Of a DNA stretch of 7,570 bases, positions 1-5,266 are shown piece after piece; the stretch's first letter is position 1, and each line of letters begins with the position of its first letter. The stretch lies in the NCBI RefSeq assembly GCF_032970905.1, contig NZ_JAWJZA010000032.1, one strand, 5' to 3'. Origin of the DNA: Veillonella absiana. GTDB lineage: Bacteria > Bacillota > Negativicutes > Veillonellales > Veillonellaceae. A model generated the notes under the pieces. It ran no database searches. It was not told where the DNA came from and saw nothing but the letters and a program-made list of their open reading frames with translations. The position numbers and the translations under genes are program-made.

Positions 1-85
1 ATACTGAACGGTATCACCAAAGCTTGGATTATAAAAAGCCAGCAGAAGTATATTTTTATAACTAGCCTTTGACCAAACTTAAATG

Positions 86-220
86 TTAGCAAAAAATGGT
101 CTTGACAATGGGGTCCACTTTAGTGCTACAGCCTGATAACATAAATATACTGCTAACTGCAAGTGCTGAGACCATCAGAATAGTGACAAAATGTCGATTT
201 AAAGATTTATCAATTTTCAT
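86..220 (-). CDS. Small ORF with lipoprotein signal peptide
   Basis: Forty-four codons from ATG at 220 to TAA at 88-86. The start follows a strong GGAGGA ribosome binding site with good spacing (AAAGGAGGAATTACTATG), which argues for real translation. Residues 1-10 are polar and basic, residues 11-28 form a hydrophobic segment, and residues 28-31 are the lipobox LSGC. The signal peptide would therefore be cut by signal peptidase II and Cys31 lipidated, leaving a 14-residue mature part (CSTKVDP...). That is too short for a normal lipoprotein. Either the gene is truncated by a frameshift or insertion soon after the lipobox, or it makes a lipopeptide like those whose cleaved signal peptides act as pheromones in enterococci (inference only). 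It reads away from the resistance genes, toward the left edge, where no continuation in frame is visible. Existence of the ORF is clear; function is unknown. Confidence 0.5.
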   Translation of the reverse strand: MKIDKSLNRHFVTILMVSALAVSSIFMLSGCSTKVDPIVKTIFC

Positions 221-301
221 AGTAATTCCTCCTTTAAAATTGTTTAATATAATTATACATCAAGAATGTGACGAAAATATGTTTCATGATTAAGTTGCTC
301 T

Positions 302-322
302 ATGAAAATAAAATATTTTCAT
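302..322. repeat. AT-rich perfect inverted repeat beside repeat array A
   Basis: ATGAAAATA (302-310), a 3-nt spacer, then TATTTTCAT (314-322): a perfect 9-bp inverted repeat. It directly abuts the first ATCTAA motif of the repeat array to its right. No T-run marks it as a terminator on either strand. It may belong to the end of the degenerate mobile element. Confidence 0.5.
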
Positions 323-327
323 CTAAC

Positions 328-456
328 ATTCAACCTGACCACACAACCCTGCCAAATTCAAAAAACATCTAAATTGACCACTCACAAACACATGTTATCT
401 AAACTGGCCACACACCAAACTATGAAATCTAAATTGCTCTGTCACGTTCAAAATCA
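328..456 (+). repeat. Repeat array A: ATCTAA-type direct repeats, 30-bp period
   Basis: Three units start with ATCTAAA at 367, 397 and 427, exactly 30 bp apart. The first two continue ATTGACCACTCAC and ACTGGCCACACAC; the third diverges after ATCTAAATTG. A fourth, more diverged unit (ATTCAACCTGACCACAC) starts at 328 and matches the 397 unit at 12 of 17 positions. Conservation is concentrated in the first 17 bases of each unit, with variable filler, as expected for protein-binding sites on one face of the helix (about three turns apart) rather than for a CRISPR or coding repeat. Confidence 0.7.
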
Positions 457-653
457 TGCCTTTGGACTTGTTTCCACGAGTAGATATTTTTACGATTTCA
501 ACACTTCGAATTTTCACGCTAAAACCCCGTAAATCCTTTATTTCAAGCCTTTTTCACACACTCACTCTTTTACCCTTGACATCAATACTACCGTCTCCAC
601 ATGGCTCGACCGTATGTTTTTAATTACAACAACCGCACATTTTCAACCTATTG
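457..653. other. Gene-free interval between the two repeat arrays
   Basis: No convincing gene. On the minus strand one frame reads RLKMCGCCN, a stop, then KHTVEPCGDGSIDVKGKRV before another stop. The cysteine-rich, codon-like run could be a decayed coding remnant, but there is no start site or RBS and I recognise no family. A TTGACA at 577-582 (plus) lacks a -10 box at 17 bp. The rest is unremarkable AT-rich DNA. Confidence 0.3.
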
Positions 654-746
654 GTTCGGTAGATACAGTCCACACTTTTTTCCTGTTCGGTAGATGCAGT
701 CGACCAATAATGTCCGTTTGGTAGAATGGTCAATGATAAATTGGAA
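654..746 (+). repeat. Repeat array B: GTTCGGTAGAT direct repeats, 31-bp period
   Basis: Units start at 654 (GTTCGGTAGATACAGTCC), 685 (GTTCGGTAGATGCAGTCG) and 716 (GTTTGGTAGAATGGTC), exactly 31 bp apart. The first two are 15/18 or better over the core; the third is more diverged. The array stops 8 bp from the stop codon of lnu, so the mobile-element end abuts the resistance gene and leaves no room for an lnu terminator. On the minus strand the core reads GACTGYATCTACCGAAC. Confidence 0.72.
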
Positions 747-754
747 TCAGTTAG

Positions 755-1249
755 TTACTTGTATTCACTCGGAATAGGAATATTAAATCTCTCACACAAT
801 AGTTTTACATCATGCACATCATTTTCATCATGCTCATATCCCAAGTGAAATAATACTTGATTTTCAGCATCAATACATCTTACTATTTTATCGCCTATTT
901 TCCCAATGCCACTAAACACTTCTGGAGGATATGCTTCTCCTTCAAAAACAATGTATCCTTGTTCGTTGAATTTAAATATATGAAGATCAATTATCCTGCC
1001 TTTAGCATCTTTCCAAACGGCGTGAGATACGGTGGTATATGATTCTGTAACTTCAGTAAATCCTTTTTCTTTTAATATTTCAATAAACTTTTTACTATTA
1101 CTTTCTCCCACAAATAAATCAATATCGTTGTGTACTCTTGTTTCTTCTTCTAATAGCGCATCTACTCCCCAACCGCCATCTATCCAAATGTTAATTCCAT
1201 TTTCTTCAGCATATGTTATTATCTCAATGGCATCTGTTTTATTTACCAT
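755..1249 (-). CDS. lnu: Lincosamide nucleotidyltransferase, Lnu(C)/Lnu(P)-like
   Basis: 164 residues, the usual size for the small Lnu(A)/Lnu(C)/Lnu(P) enzymes, which adenylylate lincomycin and clindamycin in the cytoplasm and so inactivate them. The nucleotidyltransferase core is visible: IDGGWGVDALL (residues 23-33), then HNDIDLFV (40-47) with the metal-binding D-x-D pair Asp42/Asp44. Further family features are RIIDLHIF (about residues 85-92), FSGIGKI (about 111-117) and FHLGYEHDENDVHDVKLL (about 133-150), which I recognise from Lnu(C). The start at 1249 has a GGAGGG ribosome binding site. The gene begins 33 nt after the ABC-F stop codon with no terminator between, so it is probably cotranscribed and under the same attenuator. 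It lacks an obvious terminator of its own: the 31-bp repeat array begins 8 bp beyond its stop. Allele number cannot be set without alignment. Confidence 0.9.
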   Translation of the reverse strand: MVNKTDAIEIITYAEENGINIWIDGGWGVDALLEEETRVHNDIDLFVGESNSKKFIEILKEKGFTEVTESYTTVSHAVWKDAKGRIIDLHIFKFNEQGYIVFEGEAYPPEVFSGIGKIGDKIVRCIDAENQVLFHLGYEHDENDVHDVKLLCERFNIPIPSEYK

Positions 1250-1282
1250 GTAATCCCTCCGTTCAAATTACCATTTCTACTT

Positions 1283-2761
1283 TTACAATTGTATTGTTTT
1301 TGTTGCAACATTTTCACAAAATGTACTATCATGCTCAACAAACAAAATTGTAGGTTCATGTTCAATTAACAATTTCTCAATCTGCATACGAGAAATGACA
1401 TCAATAAAGTTCAATGGTTCATCCCAAATATACAAATGTGCTCGTTCACACAGACTTTTAGCAAGCAATACCTTTTTCTTCTGTCCTCCACTAAAATCCT
1501 CAATATTCTTTTCAAACTGTTCTCTTGAAAAATCAAGTTTTCTTAGCAGCGATTTAAATAAGCTCTCCTCAATACGGTGTTTATCTGCATACTCAGATAA
1601 GTTACCATCTAAATCCGAAGTATTTTGTGAAACATACGAAATAATTAACCTATTATTCCTTTTTACAATTCCACTATGGGGGATGTCCTCTCCATAAATT
1701 AATTTCAATATGCTTGATTTTCCGCTGCCATTCTTCCCTTGAATAGCAATCTTTTCACCTTGCTCTATAGTGAAACTTACTCCTTCACAGACAATTCTAT
1801 CATCATATTCAATTGCAACATCTGTAAGTTCTACAAGTTTTTTGTCATAGAAAGTAAGCGGTGCTATTTTTAAGCTTTCATTAGATTCAATATTTTTAAG
1901 GAGCTTTGATTTTTCATCAATCATATCTTGTTGTCTAGATTCTATATTTTTAGCACGCTTCATCATTTTTGCTGCTTTGTGTCCAACATAACCTTTATCT
2001 AATTTACTCCCTGAATTAGTAGTTCCATGCTTGCTGCTTTCCACACTATCTGACCATACAGTTGTACGTTTCGCTGAACTCGAAAGTCGGCCGATATCCT
2101 TTTTCAATTTTTCATTTTCTGCTAATTCAAAACTATCTTGTAATTCTTTGTTTCTCCACCATGAAGAAAAGTTTCCTCTCTGTATTTCAATATTAGTTTT
2201 GTTAATTGCTAGAATATGATCAATACAATTATCTAGAAAAGCTCTATCATGTGAAATCAGAATAAATCCTTTCTTTTTTGCCAAGTAGCTACTGAGCTTT
2301 TTTCTACCTTCTGCATCCAAATGATTTGTAGGCTCATCAATAAGAAGAAATGAGTTTTCCTTCAAAAACATTGCAGCAAGCAAAGCTTTGGTCTGCTCAC
2401 CTTTTGATAGTGTATTAAACTGTCTATATAAAACATCATCATCTATATCCAACAAGGATACTTCTTTCATTATTTCCCAATCCATTGAATTGGGACTGAT
2501 TTCCTTTATGATATCTATGGTAAAACTTTCTGGATCCTGCATCTCATAAGGAAAATATTCAAAAGTTACATTAGCTGATATACTTCCATTATATTCGTAT
2601 TTCCCAAGCAAAAGATTTAGAAAAGTAGTCTTTCCTCTTCCATTTCTTCCGGTAAAGCCCAATTTCCAATCGGTATCAATTTGAAAACTTACATTTTCAA
2701 AAATATTATCATAGCTACCTTCATAAGCAAAGGTTAGGTTTGTAACATTTATTAAAGACAT
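1283..2761 (-). CDS. Antibiotic-resistance ABC-F protein, Lsa-like
   Basis: 492 residues when started at ATG 2761, which has a strong GAGGAGG site 8 nt upstream; an in-frame ATG at 2800 lacks one and would add a non-conserved 13-residue leader. Two ABC domains and no membrane segments. Domain 1: Walker A GRNGRGKT (38-45), signature LSKGEQ (118-123; canonical G replaced by K), Walker B LLIDEP (139-144), switch His171. The linker (about 205-295) is charged and helical and carries the interdomain tip that, in this class, reaches the ribosomal peptidyl-transferase region. Domain 2: Walker A GKNGSGKS (342-349), signature FSGGQ (423-427), Walker B YIWDEP (444-449), switch His477. YIWDEPLN and ISHDRAF match Lsa-family proteins. 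That family displaces lincosamides, pleuromutilins and streptogramin A from the ribosome; the substrate range here is inferred. There is no long basic C-terminal tail. The gene is preceded by an elaborate leader and followed by lnu. Confidence 0.88.
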   Translation of the reverse strand: MSLINVTNLTFAYEGSYDNIFENVSFQIDTDWKLGFTGRNGRGKTTFLNLLLGKYEYNGSISANVTFEYFPYEMQDPESFTIDIIKEISPNSMDWEIMKEVSLLDIDDDVLYRQFNTLSKGEQTKALLAAMFLKENSFLLIDEPTNHLDAEGRKKLSSYLAKKKGFILISHDRAFLDNCIDHILAINKTNIEIQRGNFSSWWRNKELQDSFELAENEKLKKDIGRLSSSAKRTTVWSDSVESSKHGTTNSGSKLDKGYVGHKAAKMMKRAKNIESRQQDMIDEKSKLLKNIESNESLKIAPLTFYDKKLVELTDVAIEYDDRIVCEGVSFTIEQGEKIAIQGKNGSGKSSILKLIYGEDIPHSGIVKRNNRLIISYVSQNTSDLDGNLSEYADKHRIEESLFKSLLRKLDFSREQFEKNIEDFSGGQKKKVLLAKSLCERAHLYIWDEPLNFIDVISRMQIEKLLIEHEPTILFVEHDSTFCENVATKTIQL

Positions 2762-2792
2762 ATTTTTGTCCTCCTCTGTATTTAATAGTATA

Positions 2793-2871
2793 AATAACAA
2801 AGTCAGAACAATAGGCGACCTTGTTATTACTCCATATAGGTATCGCCTGCAGTGTCCGACTCTATATGGAG
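2793..2871 (-). promoter_or_regulatory. Leader hairpins around the second leader ORF
   Basis: Three competing helices in the transcript. (a) CTCCATATAG, a perfect 10-bp pairing of 2871-2862 with 2839-2830, lying inside leader ORF 2 up to its stop. (b) GGCGATACC-type arm 2848-2839 with 2820-2813 (TCGCCT/AGGCGA plus GG/CC across a 2-nt bulge). (c) 12-bp helix 2828-2817 with 2804-2793 (AATAACAAGGTC with GACTTTGTTATT, one G-U). Helices (a) and (b) share base 2839, while (b) and (c) share the arm around 2820-2817, so they cannot all form. None covers the ABC-F ribosome binding site directly and none is followed by a U-run, so a role in translational coupling or pausing is inference. Confidence 0.5.
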
Positions 2872-2907
2872 ATTATCATGTGTTAGCAAAGTGTCTTTAT
2901 TTATCAT
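2827..2907 (-). CDS. Leader ORF 2, 26 codons, upstream of the ABC-F gene
   Basis: ATG at 2907 to TAA at 2829-2827, beginning MINKDTLLTH and ending GDTYME. A full AAGGAGGA ribosome binding site lies upstream, although the 12-nt gap to the ATG is long; an in-frame ATT codon directly before the ATG would be better spaced. It lies after the intrinsic terminator and ends 65 nt before the ABC-F start, so it is only transcribed on read-through. Its last third is folded into an inverted repeat whose 3' arm ends at the stop codon. It could be a second, translational layer of drug sensing, or a relic of a gene start. I do not recognise the peptide. Confidence 0.5.
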   Translation of the reverse strand: MINKDTLLTHDNLHIESDTAGDTYME

Positions 2908-2941
2908 AATGTTATTTGTCCTCCTTATTCGAATTATTTAT

Positions 2942-2982
2942 AAAAAAGAAAGAGCCGCAAGAATTAATTATTCTTACAGCTC
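2942..2982 (-). terminator. Intrinsic terminator (attenuator) in the ABC-F leader
   Basis: The transcript reads GAGCTGTAAGAAT (2982-2970), a 5-nt loop, then ATTCTTGCGGCTC (2964-2952): a 13-bp stem with two G-U pairs and no mismatch. It is followed at once by TTTCTTTTTT (2951-2942). This is a textbook rho-independent terminator lying between promoter and structural gene, so it should stop most transcripts early unless the stem is prevented from forming. Confidence 0.9.
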
Positions 2983-3122
2983 ATAGGTATACATAGTTAA
3001 GCTAATCATTTTAGCATAACATAAGTGTATATATTAAGAGAAAAAAGAATAACTTTCTTGCATAAGCACAACAAAACAAACAGAACGCACCTGTCTATCT
3101 TTGTATTAAATGTACTTTAAAA

Positions 3123-3143
3123 TTAGCAAGAAAAATTAATCAT
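3123..3143 (-). CDS. Leader ORF 1, six-codon peptide MINFSC
   Basis: ATG ATT AAT TTT TCT TGC TAA, preceded by GAGGTG at ideal spacing (7 nt from GAGG to ATG). It starts about 22-25 nt after the predicted transcription start, so it is the first thing a ribosome meets. Very short leader ORFs of this kind control resistance ABC-F and erm genes by drug-dependent ribosome stalling. Its last codons and stop are the segment that pairs with 3065-3053, linking translation of this peptide to terminator formation. Confidence 0.75.
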   Translation of the reverse strand: MINFSC

Positions 3144-3171
3144 TTTTTCACCTCAAATTTCAATTTTTATC

Positions 3172-3200
3172 ATTATACTATAATAGGTCAAAAAAGTCAA
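3172..3200 (-). promoter_or_regulatory. Promoter of the ABC-F/lnu operon
   Basis: Minus-strand -35 TTGACT (3200-3195), 17-bp spacer, -10 TATAAT (3177-3172, perfect consensus). It is the best sigma-A-type promoter in the window and lies just beyond the recombinase operon terminator, so the resistance operon is insulated from the genes upstream. Transcription should start near 3165, giving a leader of about 400 nt. Confidence 0.88.
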
Positions 3201-3214
3201 TAAAGAGTGAATCG

Positions 3215-3258
3215 AAAAAACCGCCAACCAAGAGAGGATTAATCTCCTAATTGGCGGT
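3215..3258 (-). terminator. Intrinsic terminator of the recombinase operon
   Basis: ACCGCCAA (3258-3251) pairs with TTGGCGGT (3227-3220), with a further inner pairing AGGA/TCCT, and TTTTTT follows (3220-3215). It sits 17 nt after the stop codon of the last recombinase. Confidence 0.92.
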
Positions 3259-3275
3259 CTGTATCCAAGTTATGC

Positions 3276-4850
3276 TTATACTTCTACTTCAATTCCTGAC
3301 TTAAACCTCACAACCAAGTTGTTTTCAAATATAGTTGCTTTCTCAACTAAGAGCCTTACCAACTCTTCATCGTAATCAAGGCTCTGATCTGCATGGTTTT
3401 CTATAAATTCCATCATCTCTGTAATTCGGTCTTTTTCGCCTTGGCTTTCCGCTTCCTCTGTAAGGATAGTTTGCTTTCTTTCGCTAAGTGCCTGTATTTC
3501 ATCAGCAAGGTTTTCATAGTCTTTGCCGGAATTAGCATAGCTGATGAGTTCCATCTGTTTCTCTTCCATTTGCTTGTCAATGTTGGCAATAGCCTGTTCA
3601 TTTTTCTCGCAGACCACTGATTCTATATTCTCTCTCAAAACTGCAATCATCGATTCGCCACCGCCAAGAACTTGGTTAAATGCCTCTGCCACTGTGGCAT
3701 GGAGGTCTTCCTCCGAAATTGTCCTTGATGTGCAACCTTTAGGTCCCTCTTCCAATCGTGTAACGCATCTCCACACAGTAGACTTCTTGCCACGATTGTT
3801 CCAATAAGTCCGCCTATAAATGTCTCCGCAATCACTACAAAAGGTGATGGAGAATAGTGCATACTTACTGCTATATATCCTCCTCCTTCCTTCTTTGCCT
3901 TTGAATAAAAGGCTCCTGCGTTTCATTTCTTCCTGTACTTGCAGCTATAGCTCTCTTGGGATGATAGCCTCGTGATTATTCTCAACATAATATTGTGGAA
4001 CGATGCCTTCATTTTTGACACGCTTTTTTGTTAGGAAATCCACCGTGTAAGTTTTCTGTAACAGTGCATCTCCCATGTACTTTTCGTTCTGCAGTATCTT
4101 TTGGACTGTTTCCGGTCTCCATTTCGGATTGCCCGCCGCTGTGTAAATTCCGTCTTTCATCAAACCCTTACAAATTCCTGCGAGGCTCTCGCCCTCAAGG
4201 TACTCTCTGAAAATTCGCTTTACAACCTCAGCACCTTTTGGCTCAATGATAAGGTTTCCATCCTCGTTCTTTGTATATCCAAGAAATCGGTTATGGTTGA
4301 CCTGCACTTTGCCTTGTTGGTATCTGTATTGAAGACCAAGTTTAACATTCTGTGAAAGTGACTGACTTTCCTGTTGTGCTAAGGACGCCATAATGGTTAG
4401 GAGCACCTTACCCTTGGCATCCATTGTATTAATATTTTCCTTTTCAAAATATACCGGAATGTTCTTTGCCTTTAGGTCACGAATGTACTTTAGACAATCT
4501 AAGGTGTTACGGGCAAATCGGCTGATAGACTTGGTAATAATCATGTCAATGTTACCAGCCATGCATTCATCTATCATACGGTTAAACTCATCACGCTTTT
4601 TCGTGTTTGTGCCTGAGATACCATCATCAGCAAAGATGCCTGCGAATTCCCATTCAGTATTTTTCCTAATGAAATCTGTGTAATGCTCCACCTGTGCCTC
4701 GTAACTTGTAGCCTGTTCATCTGTATCCGTAGAAACACGACAGTAAGCTGCAACTCTGAGTTTCGGTATATCTTCTGTTGCTACTGTGTTGCCAAGCCGC
4801 TTTCGAGCCGGAATGACAGTAACATTTTTACCTATATTCATATTAGCCAT
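3276..4850 (-). pseudogene. Large serine recombinase split by in-frame amber codon
   Basis: One continuous reading frame of 524 codons (start ATG 4850) apart from TAG at 3947-3945, codon 302. The first 301 residues hold the resolvase catalytic domain: YCRVST with nucleophile Ser40, DDGISGT, TKSISRFARNT. The start of the Recombinase domain follows (about 185-300, ending HEAIIPREL). After the amber the frame continues LQVQEEMKRRS, then a zinc ribbon (CSDCG ... VWRC ... GC) and a coiled-coil region (about 400-485), which is the normal architecture and size of large serine integrases. An aromatic residue would be usual at codon 302, so one substitution explains the break. A GAGGTG site precedes the start, which overlaps the upstream stop (TGATG). 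Read-through or suppression cannot be excluded; otherwise it is inactive because DNA binding by the C-terminal half is lost. Confidence 0.85.
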
Positions 4851-5266
4851 CAGTTCACCTCTCTTTCTATCAGACTGTACATATATTCAGCTTGTGCAAA
4901 AGGATCATCAAAAAACTTCGTCTGTCTGCCCATCTTAAATTGTGTTTGTGGAGTAGGGGGTAACGGCTCTTTATATTCCTTTATTCTTCCAAGAGCCAAT
5001 GCCCGTCTGCGTATTTCATTATTTGCCTTATTAAAAATGTCGCTATCAACAATGGCAGGGTAATAATCATCCCCAACATAACGCTCATTTTGTAGCATTC
5101 TCTTTGCCGAAGCGTGGTACAAGTTAAGTCCTGCTTTTTCGGCAGCCACTGTAAGAGCCAACCCAGAGTTATAACCTTCAAAGAGTTCTTTTACTTGACC
5201 TGCTGCCGTTTCATCTATAACTGCCTTACCGCCTTCAATGCGGTAACCATATGGTGTATGTGTCAT
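4850..5266 (-). CDS. Short recombinase-domain protein without catalytic domain
   Basis: 138 residues if started at ATG 5266, which overlaps the preceding stop as TAATG with a GGTGG site; an in-frame ATG at 5302 would lie inside the preceding gene. It starts MTHTPYGYRIEGGKAVID and matches the middle 'Recombinase' DNA-binding domain of large serine recombinases (LFEGYNSG, KRMLQNERYVGD, PAIVDSDIFNKA). It has no resolvase domain or catalytic serine, no zinc ribbon, and a distinct acidic/aromatic tail (FFDDPFAQAEYMYSLIE). Proteins of this kind often sit between two full recombinases in clostridial elements. A role as an accessory or directionality partner of the flanking enzymes is plausible but not shown. 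It overlaps the next gene by one base (TGATG), so the three are translationally coupled. It is the only intact member of the trio. Confidence 0.8.
   Translation of the reverse strand: MTHTPYGYRIEGGKAVIDETAAGQVKELFEGYNSGLALTVAAEKAGLNLYHASAKRMLQNERYVGDDYYPAIVDSDIFNKANNEIRRRALALGRIKEYKEPLPPTPQTQFKMGRQTKFFDDPFAQAEYMYSLIEREVN

Larger units (their letters stand above)
302..746. mobile_element. Probable internally deleted IS21-like element (ends only)
   Basis: A gene-free stretch between the small lipoprotein ORF and lnu. It carries two clusters of degenerate direct repeats, one near each edge, with periods of exactly 30 and 31 bp. Multiple spaced transposase-binding repeats at both ends are characteristic of IS21-family elements, and motifs such as CTAAATTGACCAC and CTAAACTGGCCACAC resemble ends of that family as I remember them. 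No istA- or istB-like coding sequence is present in any frame. If the assignment is right, this is a solo-end or MITE-like derivative, or a scar left by deletion. No target-site duplication could be defined. The family assignment is inference. Confidence 0.35.
2942..3143 (-). promoter_or_regulatory. Ribosome-stalling transcription attenuator, three exclusive helices
   Basis: Four segments can pair in competing ways. Segment 1 is the 3' half of leader ORF 1 (3134-3123). Segment 2-3 is GCAAGAAAGTTATTCTT and following bases (3061-3038). Segments 4 and 5 are the terminator arms. Segment 1 pairs with 3065-3053 (9 bp including one G-U, a one-base bulge, then 3 bp). Segment 2-3 pairs along both terminator arms: 3061-3055 with 2957-2963, 3054-3045 with 2966-2975 across a 2-nt bulge, and 3040-3038 with 2980-2982. 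The terminator pairs 4 with 5. A ribosome stalled on ORF 1 would mask segment 1, free segment 2-3 to capture the terminator, and switch on the operon. The pairings are seen; the mechanism is inferred from known antibiotic-induced attenuators of ABC-F and erm genes. Confidence 0.75.

Noticed and set aside
96..293. Plus-strand 65-codon ORF at the left edge
   Set aside because: It is antisense to the minus-strand lipoprotein-signal ORF, which has a strong RBS and a recognisable signal peptide; the plus ORF has neither.
302..532. Plus-strand 76-codon ORF across repeat array A
   Set aside because: It has no ribosome binding site, and its repeated Lys-Leu-Thr-Thr pattern simply reflects the 30-bp DNA repeats.
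577..606. TTGACA as a plus-strand promoter in the repeat interval
   Set aside because: No -10-like hexamer lies 16-18 bp downstream and no gene follows on that strand.
367..746. Possible CRISPR array (30-31 bp periods)
   Set aside because: Repeat units are too degenerate, conserved only in their first half, limited to three or four copies, and the filler lengths do not form unique spacers between identical repeats.
2762..2800. ABC-F start at the upstream in-frame ATG (2800)
   Set aside because: The ATG at 2761 has a strong, well-spaced GAGGAGG and gives the family's usual N-terminus and length (492); the upstream codon lacks an RBS and lies in a leader hairpin.
3034..3063. Short minus-strand ORF starting MQESYSF in the ABC-F leader
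   Set aside because: No ribosome binding site precedes it; the segment is better explained as the antiterminator strand.
3393..3807. Plus- and minus-strand ORFs inside the recombinase genes
   Set aside because: They are shadows of the recombinase reading frames, without ribosome binding sites or recognisable domains.
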